Assembly (NCBI GenBank): GCA_003996215.1
Contig: QJPP01003562.1
Span: 62,001-126,000, forward strand
Origin: Jaltomata sinuosa
Lineage: Eukaryota > Streptophyta > Magnoliopsida > Solanales > Solanaceae
Direction: 5' to 3'
DNA length: 64,000 bases
In this document: positions 34,701-45,758 of the stretch, piece by piece
Position numbering within the stretch: the first letter of the stretch is position 1
Layout of the letters: the number at the start of each line of letters is the position of its first letter
Made by a program: the position numbers and the translations under genes
Notes under the pieces: generated by a model
What the model was told of the DNA's origin: nothing
What the model saw: only the letters and a program-made list of their open reading frames with translations
Databases searched by the model: none

Positions 34701-35345
34701 GGCATTGTTTTGGGTCACAAAATATCCGAGAAGGGAATGAAAGTAGACCAAGCAAAAATTGAGGTTATTTTTAAGTTACCTCCTCCGAAGACGGTAAAAG
34801 GAGTGAGAAGCTTCTTGGGTCACGCTGGATTTTATAGGAGATTCATTAAAAATTTCTCTAAAGTGGCCTATTCTTTGTGCAAATTACTTGAGGAGGATGC
34901 CAAATTCAATTTTGATGATAGTTGCATGAAAGCCTATCTCAGATTGAAGGAGAAGTTGATTCAACCCCTATTATTATAGCACTCGACTGGTCAAAACCAT
35001 TTGAGCTAATGTGCGATGCTAGTGGAGTAGCCTTGGGGGCGGTGCTTGTCAAAGAAGGGATAAGCTCTTTCATCTGATGTACTATACTAGTAAAACCTTA
35101 AATCCAGCCAAAACAAACTATAGAGTGATTGAACAAGAATTATTTGTAGTTGTGTTTGCATTTAAAAAGTTGCAGGCATACTTGTTAGGGAACAAAGTAG
35201 TGGTACACACGGACCATGCTGCGATTAGATATTTGATGGCTAAGAAGGATGCCAAACCAAAGCTTATTTGATGGGTTCTGTTGCTCCAAGAATTTGACTT
35301 TGAAGTGAAATATTGAAGAGGGTGTGAAAATCAAGTGGTTGATCA
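34689..35345 (+). pseudogene. Athila-like RT thumb and RNase H
   Basis: 34689-34979 encodes the RT connection with 'GIVLGHKISEKGMKVDQAKIEVI' and 'RSFLGHAGFYRRFIKNFS'. A stop and frame change follow, then RNase H: 'MCDASGVALGAVL' near 35010, 'YYTSKTLNPAKTNYRVIEQE' (35080-35140, with the catalytic glutamate region) and 'VVHTDHAAIRYLM' (35200-35240, with an active-site aspartate). RNase H removes the RNA strand during reverse transcription. Stops near 34977 and 35269. Confidence 0.85.
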
Positions 35346-36737
35346 TCTGTCTAGATTGGAGGAGGAAGGAAGACATGTGGCAGAACTTGAAATAAATGAT
35401 GTGTTCCTTGACAAACACATCTTAGTTGCATCACACGATCTTATACCTTGGTTCACTGACTTTTCTAATTTCCTGGCAAGTGATGTAACACTTGAAGGTC
35501 TGACCTTCCATCAGAAGAAAAAGCTTCTACATGACATCCGGAAGTTCTATTAGGATGAGCCTTATCTCTTCTGAATTGGCGCTGAAGGTATGATTCGAAG
35601 ATGCATTCCCAAAGTAGAAATGATGCCCATTTTGGAAGCCTGCTACTCATCACCAGGTTGTGGTCATCATGGTGGCATACGAACAGCCTCAAAAGTGTTA
35701 CAAAGTTGGTTTTATTGACTGACTCTCTACCAAGATGCTCATGATCTAGTACAATATTGTGACCAATGCCAACGTGAGGGGGGCATTTCTCATCGCCATG
35801 AACTCCTATCGACCCCGAGTTTGGAAGTTGAGTAATTCATACTTGGGGACTAGACTTCATGGGACCCTTTGTAAGCTCTTATAGAAATACCTACATCCTC
35901 GTGGTTGTGGACTATGTGTCCAAATGGGTATAAATGGTGGCTTTATCCAACAATAAAGGGAAGAGTGTTACGGCATATCTAAAGAAGCACATCTTCTCTC
36001 GATTTAGCACCCTCCATGCTATCATTAGTGATGGAGGATCTCATTTTTGTACATGGTTGTTTAGTGATTTGCTTGAGAAGTATGGCGTCAATCATAAGGT
36101 TTCCACTTTATATCACCCATAAATAAGTGGCCAAGTTGAAGTATCCAATAGGGAGATCAAGTCCATTCTCAAAAAAATAGTGAATGTCAATAGAATGGAT
36201 TGAGTACGAAAATTGGATAACGCATTGTGGGTCTGTAGAACCACCTATAAAACCCCTATCGGCATATATCCCTACCAAATGGTGTTTGTTAAAGCATGTC
36301 ATCTCCCTGTGGAGTTGGAATATAAGGCCATGTAGGTTTTAAAAGGGCGGAACCTAAATTGGGAAAAGAGTGCTCATGCTCGGGTTAAAGATCTCAACGA
36401 GATTGATGGATTCTGGATACGAGCCTATGAGAGTGCTTCCCTCTATAAAGCTTGAATGAAGCACTTTCATGATCAATGAATACTGAGAGAGAATTCTCTC
36501 CCGGCGATTGGGTGCTTCTATTCAACTCTAGGCTTGGTCTTTTCTCGGGCAAGCTGAAGTCCAAGTGGTCTGACCCTTTCAAAGTATCCCAAGACTTTGC
36601 AAATGGAGCAATTGATTTGGAAGCAAAAAATGGATCCAAATTTAAAGTGAATGGCCAGCGCGTCAAGCAATACTTGGGTGTTCTAGAAGAGGTCGCTTTC
36701 ATAGGAGTGACTTACCTTGACAAACCATGGTTATGAG
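35335..36737 (+). pseudogene. Athila-like integrase
   Basis: 35335-35553 is the linker ('VDHLSRLEEEG', 'WFTDFSNFLAS'). The zinc-binding domain has 'GCGHHGGIRTASKVLQSWF' and C-D-Q-C near 35760. The core shows all three catalytic blocks: 'LDFMGPF' (about 35850), 'IISDGGSHF' (about 36025) and 'SNREIKSILKK' (about 36150). The C-terminal part has 'FGKLKSKWSDPF'-like and 'IDLEAKNGSKFKVNGQRVKQYL' (36540-36690). Stops and frameshifts near 35560, 35720, 35930, 36120 and 36475. It ends at 36737 (TGA at 36734-36736). It would join cDNA ends to host DNA. Confidence 0.88.
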
Positions 36738-39440
36738 GTACCCCCGTTGAGCCGTGATGTTAAACCAAGCGCTTCTTGGGGGAACCCAAGTGTTCATCTT
36801 ATTTTTGGTATCTTCTTTCTTTATTGTTTGTTGTTTTTGTTGATTGTTAGGTAATAGGTTATTTAGGTGTCATTGGAATGCTAGAAGGCAAAAATTCCAC
36901 TCGCATGGCAATAGGCAAAACGCACTTGGAGAATTGAGGCTCGCATGTGAAATGCCCCTTGCATAAAGATCATCCCTCATCCACTGTGGTCACATTCGAA
37001 CTCACATGTGTTTTGCATGTGTGGTTTCACTCCATGCACATCACAATGCAATGGGGGTATATCACTAGTATCTTTGACTAAAAATGGTGGTACACATGCG
37101 ACTGTCCATGCGAAATACATGCTATAACTCACGCAATGCACATTACATCGCAAGTAGGAAGTAGAGTACTGGCACTTTGATGAAATTTCAAGGCTCGCAT
37201 GCGCCATAACCTGCGAATCGCATCCTACAAGATATAAAACATAAGTTGATTCATAGACCAAAGGCAGATCACTAGCACCTTAGCAATAATAGAGGCTATC
37301 TGTGATGTGGTAGGCAAAATGCACCCCCCATCCTGTGCCATGCAAATGAATTCACAACTAGGAGGTAGATCACTGGCAACTTCGACCATTCTCACTATGA
37401 TATGCATCCTAGTCTGTGTTTTGCACTTGCTCACATGCATTTCGCACCTTCCACATGCTAAATCTCAGGGAGTTGTTCTACTTCTTGACCTTTTTATTTG
37501 ATATGGTGCATTGGGGGTAATGCTTCATTTCAGTTAGGGGTGTAATTACTATTTAGACCATTGGTAAGCATGTTTAAATCAATATTGCGCCCTTTTCGAG
37601 ATTGATGTTCTTATTTTGAATGAGTTGCCATATTGTCGGGTTAGTCCTACACGGTTAATTGTTTTACTACCCATGCTTTTTGAATGCTCTTAGTGCCTAT
37701 GTTATGCCTAGTTCTCACATGATGATACATGAGTGCGTAACTCAAATTTTGCCTTGTTAATATTAGCTAGTTGAATAAACTCTGAGGGTTTTAATCATAC
37801 TACAGTTCTTTCCCAAGGAGCAAATATTTTCTTTTGTTTACTTTTGTGTCAAACTGGGTTGGCATTTCCCTATAATAGATTAAGAGGCGACTTTCTTAAG
37901 GAAAAATGCCAAATCTTAGTGTTAATTGAGTCTGTATGTTGCTTGTCTCAATGCTTGTCTCAAAATATGCCCATCAAAATTTTCTTGGCAAAGAAATTGC
38001 AAATTGAAGAAAAGAGGGGAAAATGTTTTTTGCTTAAGCATTCCCTTGTCATGACTTGCACATTCTCCATTTGGCTTGATTGATTCACAAACGAGTGTGT
38101 AGAACTTAGAATAGCTTGTCAAAACTCATTTATCCTAATTGATTTGTGAGACTAGTTGTGAATTTTCTTATGTTGTAATGCCTTGTGTTGTAAGGTTTTA
38201 CTTCATTCCTGTGCATCTGTATTGTCTAAAACTTGCCCCGAATGTGATTCAAGGTAAAATCCTAGATGTTACCTAGCTTGGAAGATGACCTTAGGCCTTC
38301 TTTGAATAGCCACTTTATCCAATAGCCTTCCCTTAACATTGATCCTAGTAAGCCCCTTTGAGCTTGTAACTTTTCTTTGGCACCTTGTTAGACATTTTAA
38401 CCCTTTTTGGATCTTCTATCTTTGCACCCATCCTCCCTAATAACTAGAAAGTGAAATATAGGCTATAAGCCTAAGTTTGGGGGGAATTGAAATATTGACA
38501 TAGGCAAAAGCCTAAGTTTGGGGGCGTATGCATAAAATGTGGAGAAGAAGAGGAGTTATGCTTCAATGCAAGGTATCACCTTATGCTTATAATGTAAATT
38601 GCTTCAAAATGTCCAATAAAATGAATTAATGGAAAAGAAAGGAAGAAGTTGGTTCTACCAAATGAGTTTGACAAGAGGATGTTGAATGAATAAGTTGTTA
38701 GGAAAGCTTGGGATGTGAAAGGGAGAAATAAAGTAAAAATTAATGTCCAAGAATATGAGCAGTGCATTGAATGCATATGAATAGTGTTAGGGAGGTTTAG
38801 TCACTTGAGTTAAATGTAATCCTCACCTTAACCCTAGCCTACATCATTGCCTGCAAGTCCTTAGTGATTCCGAGCTTGGAGACTCTACATTAGTGGCAAA
38901 TTATATGAAGGGCAAGTCTATGGTTCAATATATGTGTACTCGAACTACTTTGAGAGAGTGAAAGTCTTTTTGTTCTCATATAATCCATATATTGTGAATT
39001 GCATGATTGTGAGTGGGATTCTCTCTTGTAGTGAGTGGCATTACATCCTTGAAATAAATAATGAAGTCTCAATTTCAATTTATAGGAATGAATGAGACAA
39101 GTTTGTGTGGCAAATCTCGAGGCAAACCATGAAGGTCAATGCCAATGACTTGAGAAGCTTGATAAATTTGTTTTGAATGACAAATCCCCTATTTTTGAAT
39201 GAAAAGTGAGGGCTTTTGATAAGTGTTTTGAAATGTGTACTTGCCTTGAGATTATGGTGATACCAATTGAGATGATCACCTTTGTTTGAGTCTTTTTGTT
39301 TTGAATCTTATATTTATTACTTTCTTGAGTCTTAGAGTCAGTAAAATCCTTTGTTCAGCCCTTATGTCTTGAGAATTTGTTTCAATCCTTATCTTGTGAG
39401 TGTCTTGCTTGAGGAAAAGAAATAGTTCAAGTTTGGGGTT
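36738..39440 (+). other. Athila-like 3' non-coding region without a late ORF
   Basis: Begins with the conserved block containing 'gcgcttcttgggggaaccca' (about 36770). A patch at 36890-37480 is dense in gcg-a-t/a-cgcac-type words, such as tgcgaatcgcatcc. Two polypurine-like motifs (cctaagtttgggg at 38467-38484 and 38507-38524) precede the terminal tract gtttggggtt (39431-39440). Small ORFs at 36977-37261, 37225-37501 and 37844-38083 show nothing recognisable. The late ORF of its relatives is not visible here; this region is about 2.7 kb against about 5.5 kb and 4.6 kb in the others. Confidence 0.75.
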
Positions 39441-39494
39441 TGATAAGTTGGTAATCTACCAACATATTCAGCCTTTATTCATGAATTATTGCCA
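39441..39494 (+). repeat. Athila-like 3' LTR, first 54 bp
   Basis: Starts tgataagttggtaatct at 39441, matching the LTR start of 24340 read leftwards. It breaks off after gccat(gt) where the Sirevirus-like LTR begins. The rest of this LTR is not found to the right. Confidence 0.88.
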
Positions 39495-39497
39495 TGT

Positions 39498-40274
39498 TGA
39501 AGAACCTTGTCAAACAAGTTTTGATAATGAAGCAAAACCTATTTTTGGTAAAAAGATATTTATTGAAACAAACTATAAAAGAAAGCATCCTAGTCAAAGA
39601 AGGAGAGAGCAAAACGTGTGAAGAAACAAGGAAAGAAGGCACGACCAAGTCCAACAAGGAGCGTTTCAAGCGGCTACAAACTTCTACAAGGAAAGGATTG
39701 TTTTTTCCTTTCAAGAAGAGGAGAGAGCTTGAGACCTCTATAAAAGAATTGGAGCTATGAAGAATTCAACCACCTATTGCACGAAGCTGAGAAGGAGTAT
39801 TCTCAACTAATAGAGATCTCAAGCAAGCTTTTCAAACAAAGACACAAAGAGAGAGTTATTTCTAGTTCAATCCTGTGTGATTGTTAGGAAAAAGAGTGTG
39901 TTGTGAGGCTTGTAACAAGAAGTGGGTTTGGCTTCTTGAGAGAGTTTGTGAGACGTGTAGCAAGAAGTGGGTTTGGCTTCTTCAAAGAGAGTTTATGAGA
40001 AGTTATAACAAGAAGTGGGTTTGGCTTCTTGGATAGAGAGAGTTTGAGTGAGTTGAAACAATAAAAGTTTATTGTTAGAGTTAGGTACTAGAGTTAGTTC
40101 CTTTGATTATTAAGTTGTAATCATAAAACTGTAAGAGTTAGTGAAAGTGAGTTCGTGGTTTTTTCTCCTGGAGTTTTCGACGTAAAAATTGTGTGATAAT
40201 TTACTTACTGCTTCAAGTGGAACTACACTGAGGACCTAGTCCCTGAGATAAGTAGTGGGCACCAACGTTTTTCA
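39498..40274 (+). repeat. Sirevirus-like LTR 1
   Basis: 777 bp from tgaagaaccttgtc to gtttttca, aligning with 44926-45705. It contains three spaced copies of a block with 'aagaagtgggtttggcttctt' character (about 39918, 39968, 40012), seen in both LTRs. Confidence 0.9.
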
Positions 40275-40276
40275 AT

Positions 40277-40288
40277 TGGTATCAGAGG
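40277..40288 (+). promoter_or_regulatory. Primer-binding site (initiator tRNA-Met type)
   Basis: ttggtatcagag directly follows LTR 1, with one spacer base or so. The matching site after LTR 2 is at 45708-45719. Confidence 0.85.
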
Positions 40289-40339
40289 AGGTCTTTTCAT
40301 CAAAGGCTAACACCTGAAAAGGATTCAATTTGTGCCCCT

Positions 40340-42240
40340 CCAACTGCTCAAGAAGGTTCTTCTCAAACAAGACCACCACTGTTAAATAACAAGTACTATG
40401 GTTGGTAGAAGAATAGAATGATGGATCATCTCATGGGTGAAAGTGCTGACTTATGGATCTTGATCTGGATGGCCCCACTATCCTCATGAAGGCAGCTGAG
40501 GAAGGAAAGGAACTTGTTCCCAAGGACAAGAGGGAGTGGAATGATGATAAGATATCCATTCAAAACAATGCTAAAGCAAGAAAGATCTTGATATGTGGTA
40601 TTGGACCTGATGAGTATAACAGGATCTCCTCCTGTCAAGATGCAAAGCAGATTTGGGACACACTGCAGACTGCACATTAAGGTACTACTGCTATCGAAAA
40701 GGCAAAAATAGACAATCTGAACAGGCAATATAAACTCTTCAAGATGAAGGAAGGAGAAACTATTCAAGACATGCATACAAGGTTCACTGCTATTCTCAAT
40801 GAAATTGTTTCCCTAGGAGAAGATATTCCTACTGGAAAGGCTGTTAGAAAGCTCCTAAGTGTATTTCCTGAAGCTTGGGAAAGCAAAGTTGAAGCAATTA
40901 CTGAAGCTAGAGACTTACATACCCTCTCCATGGATGAACTTATAGCAAATCTAACCACATATGAACTAAAGAAAAGTCAAGGAAGGGAAATTGGAACTAA
41001 CAAAAAGGACAAGACTATTTCTCTCAAGACCACTGAAGTAGCTGATTATGAGGAAGAAAATCTTGCACTTGTGACTAGAAGGTTCCAAAGAATGTTCAAA
41101 AAGGGACAAAGCCTTCAAAAGAAACCCCCCCCCCAAGGCTCAGGAAAGAGATGCTCAACTATGTCACAAGTGTGGTAGTCTGGATCACTTCATCAAATTT
41201 TGTTCCTTGTAGGCTATAGAACACAATAAGGCTGTCACAGAAAAACCCAGATATCAAAATAAGGATTTCACCCTTCCATCTCATAGAAAGATGACTTCTC
41301 AAGAAGTTGACTTAGCAGTTCAAAGGGACTTAGCTACTATGGGAGAACATGGTAATGAGTATGAGGAGGAGGACTCCCATAATCAGTCACTTCTTGCCAT
41401 GGTTGAAGCAAAGGAAGAGGACATCCTAGCCCTTGTAGTTATAAGTGACTCTGAAAGTGATTCAGAAGAGGGAGAGACAGCTGAAACACCTCTTGCCCTC
41501 ATGGCATGCTCTGAGCCTGACACTGACACTAATCCAGATGATACTAAGGTATGCTTTTCTAACCTCAATCCCAACCTACATACCTACTCCAAAAGAAAGC
41601 TCAAAACTCTCTGAGTAGTTCTAATAGATGCATATTATTTACTATGTACTGAGAAAGAAAGCTTACTAAATGATTATGCATCTCTACGATTGGAAAGTGA
41701 AAGTCTTGAGGAAGACAATGTCTCCTTAAAAAACTCTCACAAAGAGTTCTTTGATAAAAGAAAAAATCAGGCAACTGCTCTCCAACAGTCCTTGAAAGAT
41801 GATATCAAAAACCTCAAGACAAAGCTCTCAGAAGTGTGTGAAAGAAACATCACTCTAACAAGTGATTTGAGCAAAGCCAAACTTGAGTTGGAACACAATC
41901 AGAAGTGGACCAAATATTCAACTCTTCTCTCTCATATTCAAAACAGTCAGACCACCTCCAAGCATGGGCTGGGATTTAGACCTGAGGGAAGTAAGGAAAA
42001 CTAGTCTATAAATATGGTGTGCACTACATGTGGGAAGGAAGGACTTCTCAAGAGTCAATGTCCTATACATATGAAAGTTTATCAAAGGAACCTGAACTTT
42101 GTTAACAAAGTCAAGTGGAAACCTCCAACTCCATCTGAGCAAAGAAATTTGAGAAGTGTCAACAAACTCAGGTCCAAGGTGTGGAGAAGAGAGGTGTCCA
42201 TCAAAAGAGAGCTTCCCTACTAGGCTAAGAAAGATTTAAT
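40340..42240 (+). pseudogene. Sirevirus-like gag, copy 1
   Basis: The normal ATG is changed (copy 2 has it at 45759). The N-terminal part has 'YYGW' followed by TAG, then 'RMMDHLMGESADLW', 'AKARKILICGIGPDEYNRISSCQDAKQIWDTLQTAH' (40580-40680), 'MKEGETIQDMHTRF' and 'MDELIANLTTYELKK': the UBN2-type copia gag core. A run of 10 C (41125-41134) puts the frame out by one just before the knuckle C-H-K-C-G-S-L-D-H-F-I-K-F-C (about 41160-41205). An acidic segment (41400-41540), a coiled-coil-like part (41690-42004) and a second knuckle C-T-T-C…C (42022-42062; its histidine is replaced by leucine) follow. Gag builds the particle; this copy is broken. Confidence 0.85.
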
Positions 42241-42324
42241 TCATCCTTTCACTTATAAATGGGGACCCAAGCTAATATGGGTGCCCAAGATGAGTCACTA
42301 ATCTTTAGCAGGAAAGAAAGAGAG

Positions 42325-42430
42325 GAATGGGCAAGGTTGAATACCTTGACAATGCTTGCTCTAGACAAATGACTAAAAACAAAGTTGATTTCCTCTCTCC
42401 TGCAAAGGTTCAAGGTAGAAGTATAGTCCT
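42325..42430 (+). pseudogene. Copia protease start, fragment
   Basis: Translation shows Y-L-D-N-A-C-S-R-Q-M-T, the form of the 'YLDSGCSRHMTG' block at the start of Sirevirus protease, with the usual D-S-G replaced by D-N-A. After about 30 codons the pol reading is lost; integrase, RT and RNase H do not appear before the late ORF. Confidence 0.65.
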
Positions 42431-42871
42431 AGCATAGAAAAACTAAAAATTGTGATGGTATGAGAAGAGTATGGATGACAAAAAGAGGTGCAGGTCTCAA
42501 AGGAGTATTCATGCAGCAGGAGGTACATGCGCTAAAAAATAAAATGTTTGAAGAAAAACACTCAGGGATCTGATCCTCAAGGTACGCACTTCCTTTACAA
42601 GACTGTTAAAAGTAGAATACAGAAATAATATTGGCTTGTCAATGAGAACCTAATCCTCTTAAGAACTCCACCTACTCAAATAAGACAAATCCTCAAGCTA
42701 GAAAATCAAATAACTGGACGTGCTATCATATACTCCCCTTTTCAAAATCTGACAACCGTCACCTCAAGCACCTCTCTTATAAGAAACCGTTCACCTTCAC
42801 AAAAATCCTCTCTCATACTCTACTTAATATCATCTTCCCCAAAACTCACCAAAATATTCAGACCTGCTCTC
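42431..42871 (+). other. Leader between pol deletion and late ORF
   Basis: No gene recognisable. The last 150 bases (about 42720-42871) are pyrimidine-rich with a short direct run into the ATG at 42872. This looks like the 5' leader of the late ORF, comparable to the spliced leader region of env-like ORFs, but I see no firm splice signal. Confidence 0.4.
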
Positions 42872-44440
42872 ATGGCCTCCTCGTCTACCAAGCCCACTCC
42901 CTCCCCTCTCCTCTCGCTTATGGATTACTCAGATGATGAGGACTCTCCCTCATCACAAGGCTCACCCACTCATGGGGAACATCCTTCAAGATCACCCTCT
43001 CCCACTCTTCACTTTGCCCCTCCACCACCAGCCTCTTCCCCTAAACCCTTATCTCTTCAAGACCAAAAGTCTAACACCTTGAATTACTCATGGAGTACAG
43101 ACGAAACTAACCTAGATGCCCCCTGTCTACAATCCCTAAACTGTCCTCTCTTGAAGAAGAGGAAATTGATAGTGATAGAGATATTCGTCTGGTCCCTAAG
43201 TACACTAAGGTTGAGTCCACTGTCATTCATAGATCAAAAAAGAGGGCTACTGTGAAAACCCCAAAGAAACCTCTGTCAAAACCCTCCAATGATCCTCTAC
43301 CCTCACCTTCTCTTCTACCAAGAAAACCCTTTACCAAAAAAAGGGTTGTTGATGCTCAGAAAGAGGCGGAAAAGAAAAGAGTTAGGGTGGCTCAGGGAAA
43401 CAAGAAGATGGATGATGATGATGAACCCATAGACCTTGATAGGGAAGAAGTGGAAGAAGAAGATGGAGAAGAACTTTCCACCCCTAAGGCTGGAAAAAAC
43501 AATAAGAATTATGAGAAGTTCTTTAGACTAGGGCCCATTGGTTACTACTCCACACAACCTCTCCTAAAAGGGAGAATTCTTGATACTGAGGTACTACAAA
43601 ATCATTTCATTCTTAAACTTTGAGATTGGCTAAATTTTCAAGGTTGGAGTCATTTGTTTAAAACTATCAAGCCTATGGTACATAGAGAAAAGGTGATAGA
43701 ATTTTATGCAAAATTGAAATTGTTGGATGGGTGGGTTGTAAGCTCACAAATGAAAGGAGTAGATATTGTATTTGACCCTCCTAGATTAGGAGAAATCATG
43801 TATGTTCCCTCTGAGGGTCTTGAAGAATATGTGTGGAAAATAGATGAAGACTGCATGTTAACTAGTAAATTCTCTCAGGGGAAGGAGAAGAAGGGTGTAA
43901 GGAAAGTGTTCATCGGGGAAATATCTCCTAATTACAAGCTCTTGTTCGAGATATGAATAAAAATATATTGCCTAGAGGAGGAAGGAGGCATGAGTTTAGC
44001 TTCAGGGATATGGGAATTATGAATGCCCTGGACTTAGATAAGAGGGTAAACCTACCAGCACTAATGATCAAGCACATGGGTAGGGTAACTTCCCCCAGGA
44101 CTGGTCCTCATGGTTTAGCCTATGGGTTTCTGCTGACAGAGGTGTTCAGAAGATTTGACTACCTCTAGGGAAGGGATCAGGAGTTACCAAGAATGACATG
44201 ATCACTCTCTCCACCTTGGAGGAATTTGAATGTGTGCCTACAAAAGCTCCCAAGAAGAAGAAGAATTCTAGCCCCATAACTCAATCCTTGCAGGACCTAG
44301 AAACTGCACATGAGGAGATTGCTCTGCTAAGAAAAGAAAATGCTACTTTGAAGGAGAGTCTGGCAGCTTCCCAAGGACAAATGGACTCTCTAAAGACTGA
44401 GATAATGCAACAGCAAACAAAACACCTTGATAACATCTAG
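42872..44440 (+). pseudogene. Late ORF: plant-transposon-protein-type domain (Sirevirus-like)
   Basis: ATG at 42872 starts a Ser/Pro-rich acidic N-terminus ('LMDYSDDEDSPSSQGSP'). A frameshift near 43150-43250 leads to a frame with a basic segment ('KKRVRVAQGNKKMDDDDEP'), then 'IGYYSTQPLLKGRILD'. A TGA (43621-43623) interrupts, then 'FKTIKPMVHREKVIEFYAKLKLLDGWVVSSQMKGVDIVFDP' (43654-43770). This is the same block order as 'MANHKVVTEFYANASI…TTIRGVQVSFN' in the ORF at 49234. Further frameshifts occur near 43950 and 44170. The C-terminus (44290-44440) is a heptad-patterned coiled coil ('ETAHEEIALLRKENATLKES'). Function unknown. It occupies the env-like position of Sireviruses. Confidence 0.7.
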
Positions 44441-44690
44441 TCTCTTATGAAACTCATTCCCAAGCTTGTCCCCTGATCCTCCTTAGTTGTCCTTACTCAA
44501 TACCCCTCCCCTTCTGCTATATTTCCTCCTATGATTGGCTCTCACTTACAGACAATTATTTTTGTAACTAATTTTGATATGTTTACTTTTGGAGCCAATG
44601 GATTGCTTAATATGTGCTTATCTTGATGTTCATGCTTTTATGCTTCCCTATCACTTGCATCTTGGTAAATAATTGTGCTTTATAATGATG

Positions 44691-44925
44691 TCAAAAAGGG
44701 GAAGATTAAGGGGGATGGTGATATGTTATTGGGGATGTGCTATGTTGCTGCTATGTACTCCTTGTTATTATAAATTTCTGAAATCTAGCATGACACAGTA
44801 GAAGAGTGAAAAGAGTGAACCTGAGTTTTGCTATGTGCTAAATGTCCAAAATGGTTTCCACTGCTGCTACATGTTCCCTTTTAAAAAAATAGGATAGAGT
44901 TTGCCATCATCAAAAAGGGGGAAAT
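44691..44925 (+). promoter_or_regulatory. Polypurine tracts before LTR 2
   Basis: One purine-rich tract lies at about 44691-44717 (aaaaaggggaagattaaggg). The terminal one, aaaaagggggaaat, lies at 44912-44925 directly before LTR 2. Multiplied polypurine tracts upstream of the 3' LTR are a known Sirevirus trait. The stretch 44441-44690 otherwise holds nothing I recognise. Confidence 0.75.
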
Positions 44926-45705
44926 TGAAGAACCTTGTCAAATAAGTTTTGACAATGAGACAAAACCTATTTTTGGTAAAAAGATATTCATGGAAACAAA
45001 CTATAAAAAGAAGCATCCTAGTCAAAGAATGAGAGAGAAAAATGTGTGAAGAAACAAGGAAAGAAGGCATGACCAAGTTCAACAAGGAGACGTTCCAGGC
45101 AGCTATCAACTTTTACAAGGAAAGGATTGTTTTTTCCTTTCAAGAAGAGGAGAGAGCTTGAGACCTCTATAAAAGCATTGGAGCTATGAAGAATTAAACC
45201 ACGTATTGCACGACGCTGAGAAGGAGTATTCTTAACTAATAGAGATCTCAAGCAAGCTTTTCAAACAAAGACACAAAGAGAGAGTTGTTTCTAGTTCAAT
45301 CCTGTGTGATTGTTAGGAAAAAGAGTGTGTGTTGTGAGGCTTGTAACAAGAAGTGGGTTTGGCTTCTTGAGAGAGTTTGTGAGACGTGTAGCAAGAAGTG
45401 GGTTTGGCTTCTTGAAAGAGAGTTTCTGAGAAGTTAGAACAAGAAGTGGGTTTGACTTCTTGGATAGAGAGAGTTTGAGTGAGTTGAAACAATAAAAGTT
45501 TATTGTTAGAGTTAGGTACTAGAGTTAGTTCCTTTGATTACTGAGTTGTAATCATAAAACTGTAAGAGTTAGTGAAAGTGAGTTCGTGGTTTTTTCTCCT
45601 TGAGTTTTCCACGTAAAAATTGTGTGATAATTTACTTACTGCTTCAAGTGGAACTACGCTGAGGACCTGGTCCCTGAGATAAGTAGTGGGCACCAACTTT
45701 TTTCA
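44926..45705 (+). repeat. Sirevirus-like LTR 2 (central)
   Basis: 780 bp aligning with 39498-40274. It serves as 3' LTR of the first unit and 5' LTR of the second: a polypurine tract precedes it and a primer-binding site follows it. Confidence 0.9.
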
Positions 45706-45758
45706 ATTGGTATCAGAGCAGGTCTTTTCATCAAAGGCTAACACCTGAAAAGGATTCA

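Larger units (their letters stand above)
30848..39494 (+). mobile_element. Athila-like element with full-span pol (plus)
   Basis: Plus-strand element: the last 365 bp of its 5' LTR (30848-31212), tRNA-Asp-type primer-binding site, gag, protease, RT, RNase H, integrase, 2.7 kb of non-coding sequence, polypurine tract, and the first 54 bp of the 3' LTR (39441-39494), where the Sirevirus-like element begins. The 5' LTR is cut on its left side by the Tekay LTR junction. It is the only element here spanning all pol domains, and I find no late ORF in it. Many stops and frameshifts. Confidence 0.88.

Noticed and set aside
43402..43470. Run of Asp and Glu codons as a possible nucleic-acid-mimic protein
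   Set aside because: It is the acidic linker of the Sirevirus-like late ORF, and such linkers are common there.
39498..45705. A simple single Sirevirus-like insertion with target duplication
   Set aside because: Sequence right of LTR 2 is more of the same internal region, not the interrupted Athila LTR, so the expected duplication and LTR remainder are absent.
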